Source: Dyadobacter tibetensis Y620-1
Lineage (GTDB): Bacteria > Bacteroidota > Bacteroidia > Cytophagales > Spirosomataceae
Direction: 5' to 3'
Length of the DNA: 64,000 bases
NCBI RefSeq assembly: GCF_000566685.1
Contig: NZ_AZQN01000001.1
Span: 248,001 to 312,000 of the forward strand
Every line of letters begins with the position of its first letter. Within the stretch, counting starts at the first letter, position 1. The translations under genes and the position numbers were made by a program. The notes under the pieces are model-generated. The model made no database searches, was not told the origin of the DNA, and saw only the letters and a program-made list of their open reading frames with translations. Positions 56,104 through 64,000 of the stretch are shown one piece after another.

Positions 56104-57035
56104 TACTCCCATTACTGCTGGGTTACTTCCTGGACCTTTGCTTAGGAGATCCCGATGGTTGGCCGCATCCGGTTCGGGTGTTTGGATCTGCCATTCAGCA
56201 AGCGGAAAAAAAGTGGAATAATGGAAAATACAGGAAATTGAAAGGAAGTTTAGTGGCTTTTTGCCTGGTCTTAGCTACTTGCTTTTTCTTCTATACCATT
56301 CAGTTGGCGCTGGTGGGTACTCCAGCACTATGGCTTATTTTTAATGCGGTAATGGTGTATTATGGATTAGCGAACCGGGGTTTAATCGATGAAGGACGCA
56401 AGGTTTTTACAGCGTTAGAAAATAAAGGACTGGTAGATGCTAGGCAACAACTGTCAAGAATTGTCGGAAGGGATACAACTCAGCTCTCGGCTCAGCAGAT
56501 TCGAATTGCCACACTTGAAACTTTATCTGAGAATTTAAGTGATGGGGTAGTGGCCCCCTTATTTTATTATCTGCTTGGTGGAGTTCCTGCCATGATGGCA
56601 TATAAGATGATTAATACCCTGGATTCTATGATCGGGTATCGCAATGATCGCTACGAGTTGTTTGGGAAATTCGCTGCCCGTTTAGATGATGTAGCCAATT
56701 ATATTCCCGCTCGACTTACGGCTCTTTTGATGGTATTGGCTTCCTTCAATAGCAGAGCGATCGTATTTATTCGGCTTTATGCTCATCAACATACGAGTCC
56801 AAATGCCGGTTATCCGGAAGCGGCTTTAGCAGGTATTCTTAATTGTCGATTCGGAGGACCCAATATCTATCATGGAGTCAGGAAAGAGAAGCCATTTATT
56901 GGTCGCTTCGAGAGAGAAATTCAGCCGCAGGAAATCCAAACAGTCATTCGGATCAATCATACCGTGTGTTTGGTCATGGTGCTATTGAATGTAATTATTT
57001 TATACATTTATCACTGGAATATAGGTTTATTATAG
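56082..57035 (+). CDS. cbiB: Adenosylcobinamide-phosphate synthase
   Basis: The protein has 317 residues with several membrane helices. It shows FLDLCLGDPDGWPHPVRVFGSAI near the N-terminus, TLETLSENLSDGVVAPLFYYLLGG, MAYKMINTLDSMIGYRNDRYELFGKFAARLDDVANYIPARLT and PNAGYPEAALAG, all typical of CbiB/CobD. It joins aminopropanol (phosphate) to cobyric acid. The next gene starts directly after its stop codon. Confidence 0.92.
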   Translation: MENAFLLVLPLLLGYFLDLCLGDPDGWPHPVRVFGSAIQQAEKKWNNGKYRKLKGSLVAFCLVLATCFFFYTIQLALVGTPALWLIFNAVMVYYGLANRGLIDEGRKVFTALENKGLVDARQQLSRIVGRDTTQLSAQQIRIATLETLSENLSDGVVAPLFYYLLGGVPAMMAYKMINTLDSMIGYRNDRYELFGKFAARLDDVANYIPARLTALLMVLASFNSRAIVFIRLYAHQHTSPNAGYPEAALAGILNCRFGGPNIYHGVRKEKPFIGRFEREIQPQEIQTVIRINHTVCLVMVLLNVIILYIYHWNIGLL

Positions 57036-57614
57036 ATGTCTAATACAAATACGAATCAAAGGATTATTATTACAGGAGGTCCCGGATCCGGGAAAACAAG
57101 TTTACTGGATGCCTTAATAGCTAAGGGCTATGCGGGAATGCCCGAAGTATCAAGGAGACTGATCCGTGAGCAGGTGTCCCTGCAGTCAGACGCCCTGCCC
57201 TGGCAGAACCTGCCAGCCTTCGCCAATCTTTGTTTAGAGGCCATGTTGGACGACTACCGAAAAGCAACAACCTGTGCTTTCTATGACCGGGCTATTCCTG
57301 ATATATTGGGGTATCTCCGCGCAGCAGGAATAACTCCTGAACAAGATCTGAACTCGGCGGCAAGGGCTTTTCCTTACTGTCCTATGGTATTTATTGCTCC
57401 TCCCTGGAAAAATATTTACAGGCAAGATGAGGAGCGCTGGCAAACCTTTGAAGAATCTGCAATTCTGTACAGACATATACAGGGGGTATATGTTTCCTTA
57501 GGATATCGGTTGATTGAACTTCCATTCGCTTCAGTGGCCGACAGAATTTCTTTTGTCGAAGAGAAGATTAAGCGCTGGAAAGCCAAGTTAGAGGAGAATC
57601 TTTGTGGTGTATAG
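57036..57614 (+). CDS. P-loop ATPase (AAA_28-like), last gene of the cobN operon
   Basis: The protein has 192 residues. The P-loop reads IIITGGPGSGKTSLLDALIAKG (Lys20), then EVSRRLIREQ and CAFYDRAIPDILGYLRAAG, the pattern of the AAA_28 family, which resembles nucleoside/nicotinamide-riboside kinases. It begins the very next base after the cbiB stop. A role in cobalamin metabolism is likely from position, but not known: a kinase for a nucleotide-loop precursor is one possibility. The operon ends here; the next unit has its own promoter and riboswitch. Confidence 0.7.
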   Translation: MSNTNTNQRIIITGGPGSGKTSLLDALIAKGYAGMPEVSRRLIREQVSLQSDALPWQNLPAFANLCLEAMLDDYRKATTCAFYDRAIPDILGYLRAAGITPEQDLNSAARAFPYCPMVFIAPPWKNIYRQDEERWQTFEESAILYRHIQGVYVSLGYRLIELPFASVADRISFVEEKIKRWKAKLEENLCGV

Positions 57615-57616
57615 CG

Positions 57617-57643
57617 TTGCTCTCAATTATGTTCGTAGCTTTG
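57617..57643 (+). promoter_or_regulatory. Promoter of riboswitch unit 3
   Basis: TTG (57617-57619) and TAGCTTTG (57636-57643) are separated by 16 bases; the -7 element is an exact TAnnTTTG match. The TTG partly overlaps the end region of the previous operon. Transcription would start near 57650. Confidence 0.55.
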
Positions 57644-57649
57644 TATTCA

Positions 57650-57825
57650 TAATGGTTTGGGCCCGGATAATCTTAAATTTCTGGCCCGATGAAAAGGGAA
57701 TACCGGTGAAAATCCGGAACAGTCTCCGCTGCTGTAACCTCTATATAATTGTTTTGGTCGATTAGCCACTGTTTGAATAAATGGGAAGGTGATCAAAATG
57801 AGGGGGAAGTCAGAAGACCTGCCAT
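57650..57825 (+). promoter_or_regulatory. Cobalamin riboswitch 3
   Basis: The core reads GGGAATACCGGTGAAAATCC, GGAACAGTCTCCGCTGCTGT, an arm TGATCAAAATGAGGGGG and the B12 box AAGTCAGAAGACCTGCC. It lies about 48 bases before the BtuF-like gene and should control unit C (57873-62597). Confidence 0.93.
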
Positions 57826-57872
57826 ATTATTTTTTTTAATTCATTGCTTTCGGAAGAAAAGCTGAAAAAATT

Positions 57873-59099
57873 ATGCATTCAGGAATCAAAAGACTTGGAT
57901 CGGCGGTATGCCGCATCCGAACCTCAATTTTATTATCACATATTGTTCCTATTCTGTTGTATGGATCCCTAATTTCGGGCTGCAGCAGTACAGCGAGCCG
58001 TAAAGAGGGACCCGACAGACCTCTGTTCCATAATGACTTATTCGCTCATAAGACCAGCATTGATTATGCCAAGGGCTTTACTTTGAGCTATCATGGGAAT
58101 TATAAGGTAATTCAGATATTTAATCCTTTCGAACAGACGGCCGATACGGCCACATTCGTCCTTTTACAGAGAGGCACCAAACGTCCCCCGGGCTTCGAAA
58201 GTGCCCAAGTCATCGATATTCCAATCCGTTCCCTTGTCACCATGTCCTCGATGCACGTAGGATTAGCAGGTTTCCTAGAAGCTGAAGATATTATTGTAGG
58301 TATGGGCAACCTGAAATATGTTTCCTCTCCCAAGGTTTTGGAAAAAATTGCTAAGAAGGAAATTGTTGAAGTTGGTAAGAATCAGATGCTCAATGAAGAA
58401 CTCTTAATCAGTCTACATCCGGACCTTATTATGGCGATGGGGAGTCCTGTTTCTCCAATTAACCGGTACCCCGCACTTCAGGAGGCGAAAGTGCCTGTGC
58501 TGGTCAATTCGGAATGGGTGGAGACCAGCCCACTGGCCAGGGCCGAATGGGTAAAATTAATGGCCGTTTTATTAAATAAAGAAGAGCAGGTCAATGTCCG
58601 GTTTGGAAAAGTGGAGAGGGAATATAAACGACTCAAAGCCTTGACAAGTACCCTTACCATAAGACCTGAGGTGCTCTGTGGCCTTAATTCCAAGGATACC
58701 TGGTATGTGCCTAGCGGCGATGGCTATGTTCATAAATTTATTCAGGATGCTGGAGGAAGCTACCACTGGGCGGAAACTCGCTCTATCGGTAATCTTCCCT
58801 TAAACTTTGAACAGGTATATCCAGTAGGACTCCGGGCTGATTTCTGGATTAACCTTAACATGGGCGAGAGGGAAACCAAATCGGAGCTCCTGGCCAAAGA
58901 TCAACGTTACTCCGATTTTAAAGCATTCCAGAAGGGGCAGGTTTACGCCTTTACCAAGCGGCTCAACCGGCAAGGCGCCAATGACTACTGGGAGTCCGGA
59001 GCTGTGAATCCTCAGGAGATACTAGCCGATCTCATCAGGATTCTCCACCCGGAACTATTGCCTAATCATGATTTGAAATATTATAAACCAATCCTGTAG
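57873..59099 (+). CDS. BtuF-like substrate-binding lipoprotein
   Basis: The protein has 408 residues with a lipoprotein signal (LLYGSLISGC, Cys37). It then has the TroA/BtuF-type two-lobe binding protein: RSLVTMSSMHVGLAGFLEAEDIIVGMG, LNEELLISLHPDLIMAMGSPV and QAPVGLRADFWINLNM-like late motifs, with the usual long linking helix. The family carries cobalamin or iron-siderophore to an ABC transporter. The cobalamin riboswitch supports cobalamin or cobinamide. No permease or ATPase gene (BtuCD) is in the window. Confidence 0.8.
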   Translation: MHSGIKRLGSAVCRIRTSILLSHIVPILLYGSLISGCSSTASRKEGPDRPLFHNDLFAHKTSIDYAKGFTLSYHGNYKVIQIFNPFEQTADTATFVLLQRGTKRPPGFESAQVIDIPIRSLVTMSSMHVGLAGFLEAEDIIVGMGNLKYVSSPKVLEKIAKKEIVEVGKNQMLNEELLISLHPDLIMAMGSPVSPINRYPALQEAKVPVLVNSEWVETSPLARAEWVKLMAVLLNKEEQVNVRFGKVEREYKRLKALTSTLTIRPEVLCGLNSKDTWYVPSGDGYVHKFIQDAGGSYHWAETRSIGNLPLNFEQVYPVGLRADFWINLNMGERETKSELLAKDQRYSDFKAFQKGQVYAFTKRLNRQGANDYWESGAVNPQEILADLIRILHPELLPNHDLKYYKPIL

Positions 59100-59136
59100 A
59101 ATCAGTGATTATCATCTCAATAAAAATTTATTAGCC

Positions 59137-59718
59137 ATGAAAATTTACACTAAAAAGGGAGACAAAGGTACCACGGGTCTCTTTGGAGGAAGCCGCGTAT
59201 CAAAAGATGACGTACGGATCGAATGCATAGGAACCCTGGATGAGGCCAATTCTACCATTGGTCTCATGCGAGTGAAACTTGGTGCCGATCATGTTTGGCA
59301 GCAAAACTTGCAAAAAGTACAGAAGGACCTGATGGACATGATGTCGCATTTGGCTCGTCCTTCGGATGCCAAAAAGGAAAATAAAAATCCAATGCCTGTT
59401 GATGGCGCAGTTTTCTGTGAGGAATGGATTGACAGTCTCGAACAGGAAATGACCTCTCCCTCCGATTATTTTCTGTTGCCTGGAGGCAACGAGGTGTCGG
59501 CTCTTTGCCATCTGGCACGCACGCAAATGCGCAGGGGAGAGAGGAGACTCGTCTCCCTGATGAAAATTGACACCGTTCATGAGGCCATACCCGCCTATAT
59601 CAACCGATTGTCCGATTTGTTTTTTACCCTTGCCCGGGCCGAAATGGACAAAGCCGGGGTGGCTGAGGAGAAGTGGCAGCTGTTTCTGTACAAGCGATTC
59701 AAGCAACCTGAGGCATGA
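59137..59718 (+). CDS. Cob(I)alamin adenosyltransferase, PduO type
   Basis: The protein has 193 residues. The N-terminal KIYTKKGDKGTTGLFGGSRVSKDDVRIECIGTLDEANS is the ATP-binding motif of PduO-type enzymes, and ARTQMRRGERRLVSL near the C-terminus is the second conserved motif. It makes adenosyl-corrinoid. It overlaps cobU by 4 bases (ATGA). Confidence 0.92.
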   Translation: MKIYTKKGDKGTTGLFGGSRVSKDDVRIECIGTLDEANSTIGLMRVKLGADHVWQQNLQKVQKDLMDMMSHLARPSDAKKENKNPMPVDGAVFCEEWIDSLEQEMTSPSDYFLLPGGNEVSALCHLARTQMRRGERRLVSLMKIDTVHEAIPAYINRLSDLFFTLARAEMDKAGVAEEKWQLFLYKRFKQPEA

Positions 59719-60218
59719 TCATCTATATCAGTGGTGGGGCGCGAAGCGGTAAAAGTGCCCATGCTCAGACCCTTGCTTTGGCTCTGAGCCCGGCACCGGT
59801 CTACGTCGCCACGGCGCGAATCTGGGATGAAGATTTTGCAGAAAGGGTGATCCGGCATCGTCAGGAACGTGGTCCGGAATGGACCCTTTTCGAACAGGAA
59901 ACGGATCTGCACACGCTCCCGCTGGCCGGCAGGGTGGTGGTGATCGACTGTGTTACCCTCTGGTTGACCAACCTGCTGATGCAGACTGAAGAAAATATCG
60001 ATGCGTGCCTCCTGAAGTTTAAGGCGGAAATAGACGGATTATTGGCCCTAGAGGGTACCTATATCATCATTTCCAACGAGCTAGGAATGGGCATGCATCC
60101 GGAAACTTCCTTAGGGCGAAAATTTGTGGATCTGCAGGGCTGGGCTAATCAATATGTTGCCCAAAAGGCAGAGAAAGCCGTTTTTCTCGTTTCGGGTATT
60201 CCAATAACCATAAAATAG
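59715..60218 (+). CDS. cobU: Adenosylcobinamide kinase / guanylyltransferase
   Basis: The protein has 167 residues with the P-loop IYISGGARSGKSAHAQTLA, then YVATARIWDEDFAERVIRHRQERGPEW containing the guanylylated His, VIDCVTLWLTNLLM and NELGMGMHPETSLGRKFVDLQGWANQ. It phosphorylates adenosylcobinamide and forms the GDP intermediate for CobS. The length is as expected. Confidence 0.93.
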   Translation: MIIYISGGARSGKSAHAQTLALALSPAPVYVATARIWDEDFAERVIRHRQERGPEWTLFEQETDLHTLPLAGRVVVIDCVTLWLTNLLMQTEENIDACLLKFKAEIDGLLALEGTYIIISNELGMGMHPETSLGRKFVDLQGWANQYVAQKAEKAVFLVSGIPITIK

Positions 60219-60259
60219 ATTTCATTAAGATTGTTCATGCCATAATAAATTAAAACCAT

Positions 60260-61276
60260 ATGAATTCGCTAGCGCAACAACTACAGGACAAGATAGACCG
60301 TAAGACTAAGCCCCTGGGGTCTTTGGGTGTTCTGGAAACGGTGGCATTTCAGATTGCTTCGGTACAGAATAGCCTCGACCCCGAGCTGAAGAGTCCACAT
60401 ATTCTGGTTTTTGCAGGAAGTCATGGACTGGCGTCTTCCGCTATTAGTGCCTATCCAACGGAGGTAACTCCTCAAATGGTACTGAACTTTTTGAATGGAG
60501 GTGCAGCAATCAATGTCTTTTGCCGTCAACACGGAATTAGTTTGAAAATTATAGATGCAGGAGTCGATTTCGATTTTGGTTCCAGATCAAACCTGATAGA
60601 TGCCAAAATAGCTATGGGGACCCGCAATAGCTTAATGGAGCAGGCCATGAGCAGCTGGGAATATGCCTTAGGCTTAAAGCGTGGTGCCGACCTGGTTTCC
60701 AAGGTAGCCTTGCAAGGCAGTAATGTGATCGGTTTTGGAGAAATGGGGATAGGCAATACCTCTGCTGCTGCATTAATAATGAGTAAATTATTAAACATCC
60801 CAATCGAGGAATGTGTGGGCCGAGGCACAGGTCTCTCCTCTCAGCAAATGAATGAGAAGGTTTCAATCCTACGAAGAGTAATCGGGAGACATCAAGCCGT
60901 GCCTGCCACCGCTCCAGAAGTAATGCAGGCCTTTGGAGGCTACGAAATGCTGATGATTTGTGGAGGTATGCTCGAGGCTGCCCGTCAGAATATGCTGATA
61001 TTAGTAGACGGATTTATCTCCAGTGTTTCCTATTTATGTGCTCTGAATATCATGCCCGAGGTGGCCAATAATGCTATATTCTGTCATCAGTCCGACGAAA
61101 AAGGGCATAAGAGGTTATTGGAATACCTTCAGGCCACTCCCCTGTTGAACATGGGTATGCGGCTTGGCGAAGGTACGGGTTGTGCCATAGCGTACCCGCT
61201 ACTTCAGAGTGCTGTGGCATTTATGAATGAGATGGCCAGCTTCGAAAGCGCTGGAGTAAGTACCCAGGTATCATGA
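60260..61276 (+). CDS. cobT: Nicotinate-nucleotide--dimethylbenzimidazole phosphoribosyltransferase
   Basis: The protein has 338 residues. It has KIDRKTKPLGSLG-type start, HILVFAGSHGLASSAISAYPTEVTPQMVLNFLNGGAAINVF, VIGFGEMGIGNTSAAALIMSK and MGMRLGEGTGCAIAYPLLQSAV. It makes alpha-ribazole phosphate. Its end overlaps cobS by 4 bases. Confidence 0.93.
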   Translation: MNSLAQQLQDKIDRKTKPLGSLGVLETVAFQIASVQNSLDPELKSPHILVFAGSHGLASSAISAYPTEVTPQMVLNFLNGGAAINVFCRQHGISLKIIDAGVDFDFGSRSNLIDAKIAMGTRNSLMEQAMSSWEYALGLKRGADLVSKVALQGSNVIGFGEMGIGNTSAAALIMSKLLNIPIEECVGRGTGLSSQQMNEKVSILRRVIGRHQAVPATAPEVMQAFGGYEMLMICGGMLEAARQNMLILVDGFISSVSYLCALNIMPEVANNAIFCHQSDEKGHKRLLEYLQATPLLNMGMRLGEGTGCAIAYPLLQSAVAFMNEMASFESAGVSTQVS

Positions 61277-62067
61277 TTAGGAGGCAGCTGACCCTACTAC
61301 TGGTAGCACTACAGTTTTACACACGAATTCCGGTTCCGGGATGGGTGCCCTATGCACCCGAATATCTAAGCAAGGCCACTCGCTTTCTTCCTCTAATTGG
61401 TTGGCTTATAGGACTCATTACGGCTGGAGTGTGGCTGGCGTTTGAGCCGATAACCAATGGCAGCGTGGCGGTTATCCTGGCCATGTGCGCTTCGGTGCTC
61501 ACCACAGGAGCCTTTCATGAAGACGGTTTTGCCGATACCTGCGACGGTTTCGGTGGGGGCTGGACCCGCGACAAAATCCTGCTCATCATGAAAGATAGCC
61601 GGATCGGTACCTATGGGAGTGTGGGGCTGCTAATGGTGCTGGGGCTGAAATTTACTTCTTTACAATTGCTTGCTGAGCGGGTCGAAGGGAGTGCAACACT
61701 ACTGCTGCTGGGTCTTATGTCGGCCCATGCTCTGAGCAGGCTCATGGCTGCCCTACTGATTTTTACCCTTCCTTACGCCAGAGATACCGACGACAGTAAG
61801 TCCAAGCCCGTAGCGGAGGCACTAGAGAGATCCACGATTTCGACAGCTGTGATTTTCGCTATACTTCCCCTCATGGGATTGTATTATTCCAGTGGGTTTG
61901 TTTGCGTTTTCGCCGTGCTGCCTTGCTTGGTTATCATTACACTGGCAATGGGCCGGTATTTTAAAAAGTGGATAGGGGGCTACAGTGGCGACTGCCTAGG
62001 GGCAGTACAGCAAGTCACCGAAGTCGTATTTTACTTGTTTATGATCGTTCTATGGAAATATATCTGA
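61273..62067 (+). CDS. cobS: Adenosylcobinamide-GDP ribazoletransferase (cobalamin synthase)
   Basis: The protein has 264 residues and several membrane helices. The active-site region reads GAFHEDGFADTCDGFGGGWTRDKILLIMKDSRIGTYGSVGL, as in CobS/CobV. It joins alpha-ribazole to adenosylcobinamide-GDP at the membrane. Its last bases overlap the start of the phosphatase gene by 16 bases. Confidence 0.93.
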   Translation: MIRRQLTLLLVALQFYTRIPVPGWVPYAPEYLSKATRFLPLIGWLIGLITAGVWLAFEPITNGSVAVILAMCASVLTTGAFHEDGFADTCDGFGGGWTRDKILLIMKDSRIGTYGSVGLLMVLGLKFTSLQLLAERVEGSATLLLLGLMSAHALSRLMAALLIFTLPYARDTDDSKSKPVAEALERSTISTAVIFAILPLMGLYYSSGFVCVFAVLPCLVIITLAMGRYFKKWIGGYSGDCLGAVQQVTEVVFYLFMIVLWKYI

Positions 62068-62597
62068 TACGCCATACCCTGCCTAAGCTGACGCCAGGGC
62101 TCATCTATGGGCATCTGGATATCCCACTGGCCGAAGGCTACGCCGAAGAATTTGATCGTATCAAGGCCCTACTTCCCGAACGACTCCAGACAGTATATAG
62201 CAGTCCGTCGACCCGGTGCAGGCAGCTGGCTGAGCACCTGGATCCGCATTATCGCATCGACGAGCGCCTCCGTGAACTGCATTTCGGAGACTGGGAGGGG
62301 CAGACCTGGGACAGTGTGGATCAGGTTAAGCTCAAGATCTGGATGGACGACTTCGTAAACGAGCCCGTGCCCGGTGGAGAGCATCTGCTGGATCTGCAGA
62401 AAAGAGTGCTACAGTTCTGGAAGGAACTCCAGCTCCTAGAAACCCAAAATTCCATCGCCATCATCACCCACGCCGGGGTAATAAGGCTTCTGCTGGCCAT
62501 GGAACGGCAAGTGGCATTAAAGGATATGTTTTCGATTTCGGTAGGGTATGGGGAGGTGGTGATGGTAGAGGGGAGCGATTATAATCAAAGAAATTAA
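62052..62597 (+). CDS. cobC: Alpha-ribazole phosphatase
   Basis: The ATG at 62052 (MEIYLIRHTLPKLTPG) is chosen; the longer frame from 61968 only runs through cobS. The 181-residue protein is a histidine phosphatase: LIRHTLPK with the phospho-His near the N-terminus, VYSSPSTRCRQLAEHL, LHFGDWEGQTWDSV and AIITHAGVIRLLLA. It removes the phosphate in nucleotide-loop assembly. Last gene of unit C. Confidence 0.9.
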   Translation: MEIYLIRHTLPKLTPGLIYGHLDIPLAEGYAEEFDRIKALLPERLQTVYSSPSTRCRQLAEHLDPHYRIDERLRELHFGDWEGQTWDSVDQVKLKIWMDDFVNEPVPGGEHLLDLQKRVLQFWKELQLLETQNSIAIITHAGVIRLLLAMERQVALKDMFSISVGYGEVVMVEGSDYNQRN

Positions 62598-62722
62598 ATT
62601 GCGTTATATTTAGAAATGTGAAGAAACATGTAACTTTAACTATGAATAAGTAGTTTAAGCTTATGCTAGAAAGGGGGGAATTCCAGTAGCATTATAATGT
62701 TTGCGATGTCGGAATCATAAAA

Positions 62723-62825
62723 ACGCCCTGGGAATGTTCCTAATAAAGAAACTATTAAGGTTATTAAAGAGCTTAAAGAGAGTAAGGAGTTGATTGCTAA
62801 ATGGAGAGAATTTCATGGAAACTGA
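62723..62825 (+). pseudogene. Remnant of a DUF4160-like gene end
   Basis: A short frame reads NVPNKETIKVIKELKESKELIAKWREFHGN before the stop at 62823-62825. The preceding sequence has stops in all frames. Genes of the DUF4160 type usually stand before DUF2442 genes and end in such a helix, so I read this as their decayed 3' end. The match is by pattern only. Confidence 0.35.
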
Positions 62826-63042
62826 AGTGAGAAAAGTTTGGTTTCAGGATGATAGTATATTTATCCAAACCGTGTCTGGTGAAGAGCGTAGCCACCCTAT
62901 GAAGTGGTTTCCAAGATGATTAAATGCTTCCAAAGACGAAAGAGAAAATTTCGAATTGTCACTATATGGTATTCACTGGATAGCGCTTGATGAAGACTTA
63001 AGCTTTGAAGGTTTCTTTTCCTTTTCGAAGCAGCATACTTAA
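62815..63042 (+). pseudogene. DUF2442 gene with in-frame stop
   Basis: The frame starts METEVRKVWFQDDSIFIQTVSGEERSHPMKWFPR, then TGA at 62917-62919. It goes on without a shift as LNASKDERENFELSLYGIHWIALDEDLSFEGF to TAA at 63040. The parts before and after the stop match DUF2442, a small family found in toxin-antitoxin-like pairs. A single CGA-to-TGA-type change explains the stop. Confidence 0.75.
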
Positions 63043-63063
63043 AATAATCCTAAAGATAAGATC

Positions 63064-63273
63064 ATGGAAACAATAATAGTTAAGGTAGAAGGGGAAAATT
63101 TAAGGGCGCTTAAGGCATTCTTGTCCGCTTTGAATATAAAATTTGAAAAGGATGACGAAACTTCTTATGAATTCTCGGAGGAGTTGGAAAATAAGATCAA
63201 AAAAGCCCGAGCGGAAAGGCAAAGGGGTGAGGTTATTACGGTAACGTCAGAGAATTTATGGGAAAGTATATAA
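63064..63273 (+). CDS. Antitoxin-like protein of a type II toxin-antitoxin pair (DUF2683-like)
   Basis: The 69-residue acidic/helical protein starts METIIVKVEGENLRALKAFLSALNIKFE, like DUF2683 antitoxins of Bacteroidota, and ends VITVTSENLWESI. The toxin gene starts 16 bases before its stop, the usual antitoxin-toxin order. It lies 22 bases after the DUF2442 remnant. Confidence 0.75.
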   Translation: METIIVKVEGENLRALKAFLSALNIKFEKDDETSYEFSEELENKIKKARAERQRGEVITVTSENLWESI

Positions 63274-63539
63274 TTCAATTATCAAAGGACGCTAAGTTCG
63301 ATTTGCAGGCAATTAAGCGATCTGGACGAAAATCAGATATTGAAAAAATAAGTATATTCTTTGGGGAACTTGAGAATGACCCAAGATCAGGAACGGGAAT
63401 GCCTGAAAGACTGAAACATTACAATGGAGAGGTGTGGAGCCGCAGGATAAATAAGAAGGATAGGTTAATTTATGAAATTTTGGAGACCGAAATGCTGGTT
63501 TTAGTCGTATCCGTTCTTGCGCACTATTCTGATAAATAA
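63258..63539 (+). CDS. Txe/YoeB-family toxin
   Basis: The 93-residue protein has the RelE-superfamily pattern of Txe/YoeB: YIIQLSKDAKFDLQAIKRSG at the start, ELENDPRSGTGMPERLKHYNGEVWSRRINKKDRLIYEI in the middle (Glu and Arg residues of the mRNA-cleaving site) and VLVVSVLAHYSDK at the end, with the closing H-Y. It would cleave mRNA at the ribosome. Both genes appear intact. Confidence 0.85.
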   Translation: MGKYIIQLSKDAKFDLQAIKRSGRKSDIEKISIFFGELENDPRSGTGMPERLKHYNGEVWSRRINKKDRLIYEILETEMLVLVVSVLAHYSDK

Positions 63540-63566
63540 GGCCCTAAATAGAAAATTTGAAATTTT

Positions 63567-63917
63567 ATGAAAGAGTTATATTTTAGGACGTTATATAGTC
63601 TCTTGGAATCAGGGAATTACAGGCGCAGGATTGTAGGACGTTATTGGAACTTGCCAGATGTTGTTAACTCAATAAAACAAGAAAAATCGTTGAATGACAA
63701 TAATGAGCGTTCCTCATTATTTTGCCAGTTTCTATCTAGTACTTCGGATCTTTTAGAATTGCAAGATGATTTTGATCAGAAACGGGTATTAGCTGATCAA
63801 TATGATTTACTTGTCGATCATAATATGGAAGCTTGGAAAAATCTGAAGAAGATAGCAGATCAGGCGGAAGTTAAGTATATGATTGCACTTTTGGAAGCAA
63901 AGATAATAAGCGAATGA
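63567..63917 (+). CDS. Hypothetical protein
   Basis: The 116-residue frame starts at an ATG 28 bases after the toxin stop. The protein is charged and mostly helical (RTLYSLLESGNYRRRIVGRYW, then repeated D/Q/E-rich helices), with no signal or motif that I recognise. It may be part of the toxin-antitoxin operon. Confidence 0.5.
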   Translation: MKELYFRTLYSLLESGNYRRRIVGRYWNLPDVVNSIKQEKSLNDNNERSSLFCQFLSSTSDLLELQDDFDQKRVLADQYDLLVDHNMEAWKNLKKIADQAEVKYMIALLEAKIISE

Positions 63918-64000
63918 TATTATACAGATCCAGAACGTGAGGTCAATAGCAAGTTAATGATTTATTGGGTAGAAAGGGGTGTCATGGCAGTTTAAAAGAG

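Noticed and set aside
1..64000. tRNA or rRNA genes
   Set aside because: I looked through the intergenic stretches for cloverleaf arms and TTC-type motifs and saw none.

Overview
The window comes from a member of the Bacteroidota, probably a free-living aerobe of the Cytophagales or Sphingobacteriales type; I cannot name the genus. The signs are type IX secretion (T9SS) sorting domains, five TonB-dependent receptors with carboxypeptidase-like N-termini or long beta-barrels, promoters of the TTG/TTTG...TAnnTTTG type, few Shine-Dalgarno sequences, and moderately low GC.

Region 1 (1-25 kb) is catabolic and surface-exposed. It holds a partial TonB receptor, a T9SS-exported sialate O-acetylesterase-like enzyme, two beta-propeller (sorbosone/glucose dehydrogenase-like) proteins of which one carries a cytochrome c domain, a hot-dog thioesterase, a NYN/LOTUS RNA-binding protein and a GMC oxidoreductase. 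An iron-uptake operon follows (TonB receptor, DUF4374 lipoprotein, PepSY membrane protein) with a structured leader RNA. Then come a DUF202 protein, an LLM flavin monooxygenase, and an operon of a cytochrome/DUF1549/DUF1553 lipoprotein, a Tat-exported DUF1501 protein and an esterase.

Region 2 (24.7-29.3 kb, minus strand) looks like one electrophile/peroxide-stress regulon: DoxX-TetR and Ohr, MDR reductase, iron alcohol dehydrogenase, DJ-1/Hsp31. Two near-identical 14-bp palindromes lie in front of its two transcription units and are probably the TetR operators.

Region 3 (33.7-42.9 kb) is a degraded accessory island. It has a secreted lipase-like T9SS protein broken by a one-base frameshift, two broken paralogues of its N-terminal part, companion lipoproteins, a Crp/Fnr regulator, a complete ISAs1-family insertion sequence with perfect ends and a 9-bp target duplication, and a decayed mazEF pair. 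The most striking signal is a set of 15-bp TTGTCG-type palindromes repeated at exactly 23-bp steps, found both beside the Crp/Fnr gene and 5 kb away in front of the paralogous lipoprotein/hydrolase unit.

Region 4 (30.2-33.6 and 42.9-62.6 kb) is a cobalamin system under three cobalamin riboswitches, each behind a recognisable Bacteroidota promoter. Unit A (minus) is a NicO-type cobalt transporter plus a TonB receptor. Unit B is a TonB receptor, a 67-residue unknown, cobyrinate diamide synthase, a CobN carrying a ferredoxin-like N-terminus, a ChlI/ChlD-fusion chelatase subunit, CobQ, CobD-type aminotransferase, CbiB and a small P-loop ATPase. Unit C is a BtuF-like lipoprotein, PduO-type adenosyltransferase, CobU, CobT, CobS and alpha-ribazole phosphatase. 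Together these cover corrinoid uptake, cobalt insertion, adenosylation and nucleotide-loop assembly; the corrin-ring methyltransferases and BtuCD are not in this window. The last 1.4 kb holds toxin-antitoxin material: a DUF2442 pseudogene and an apparently intact Txe/YoeB-like pair.
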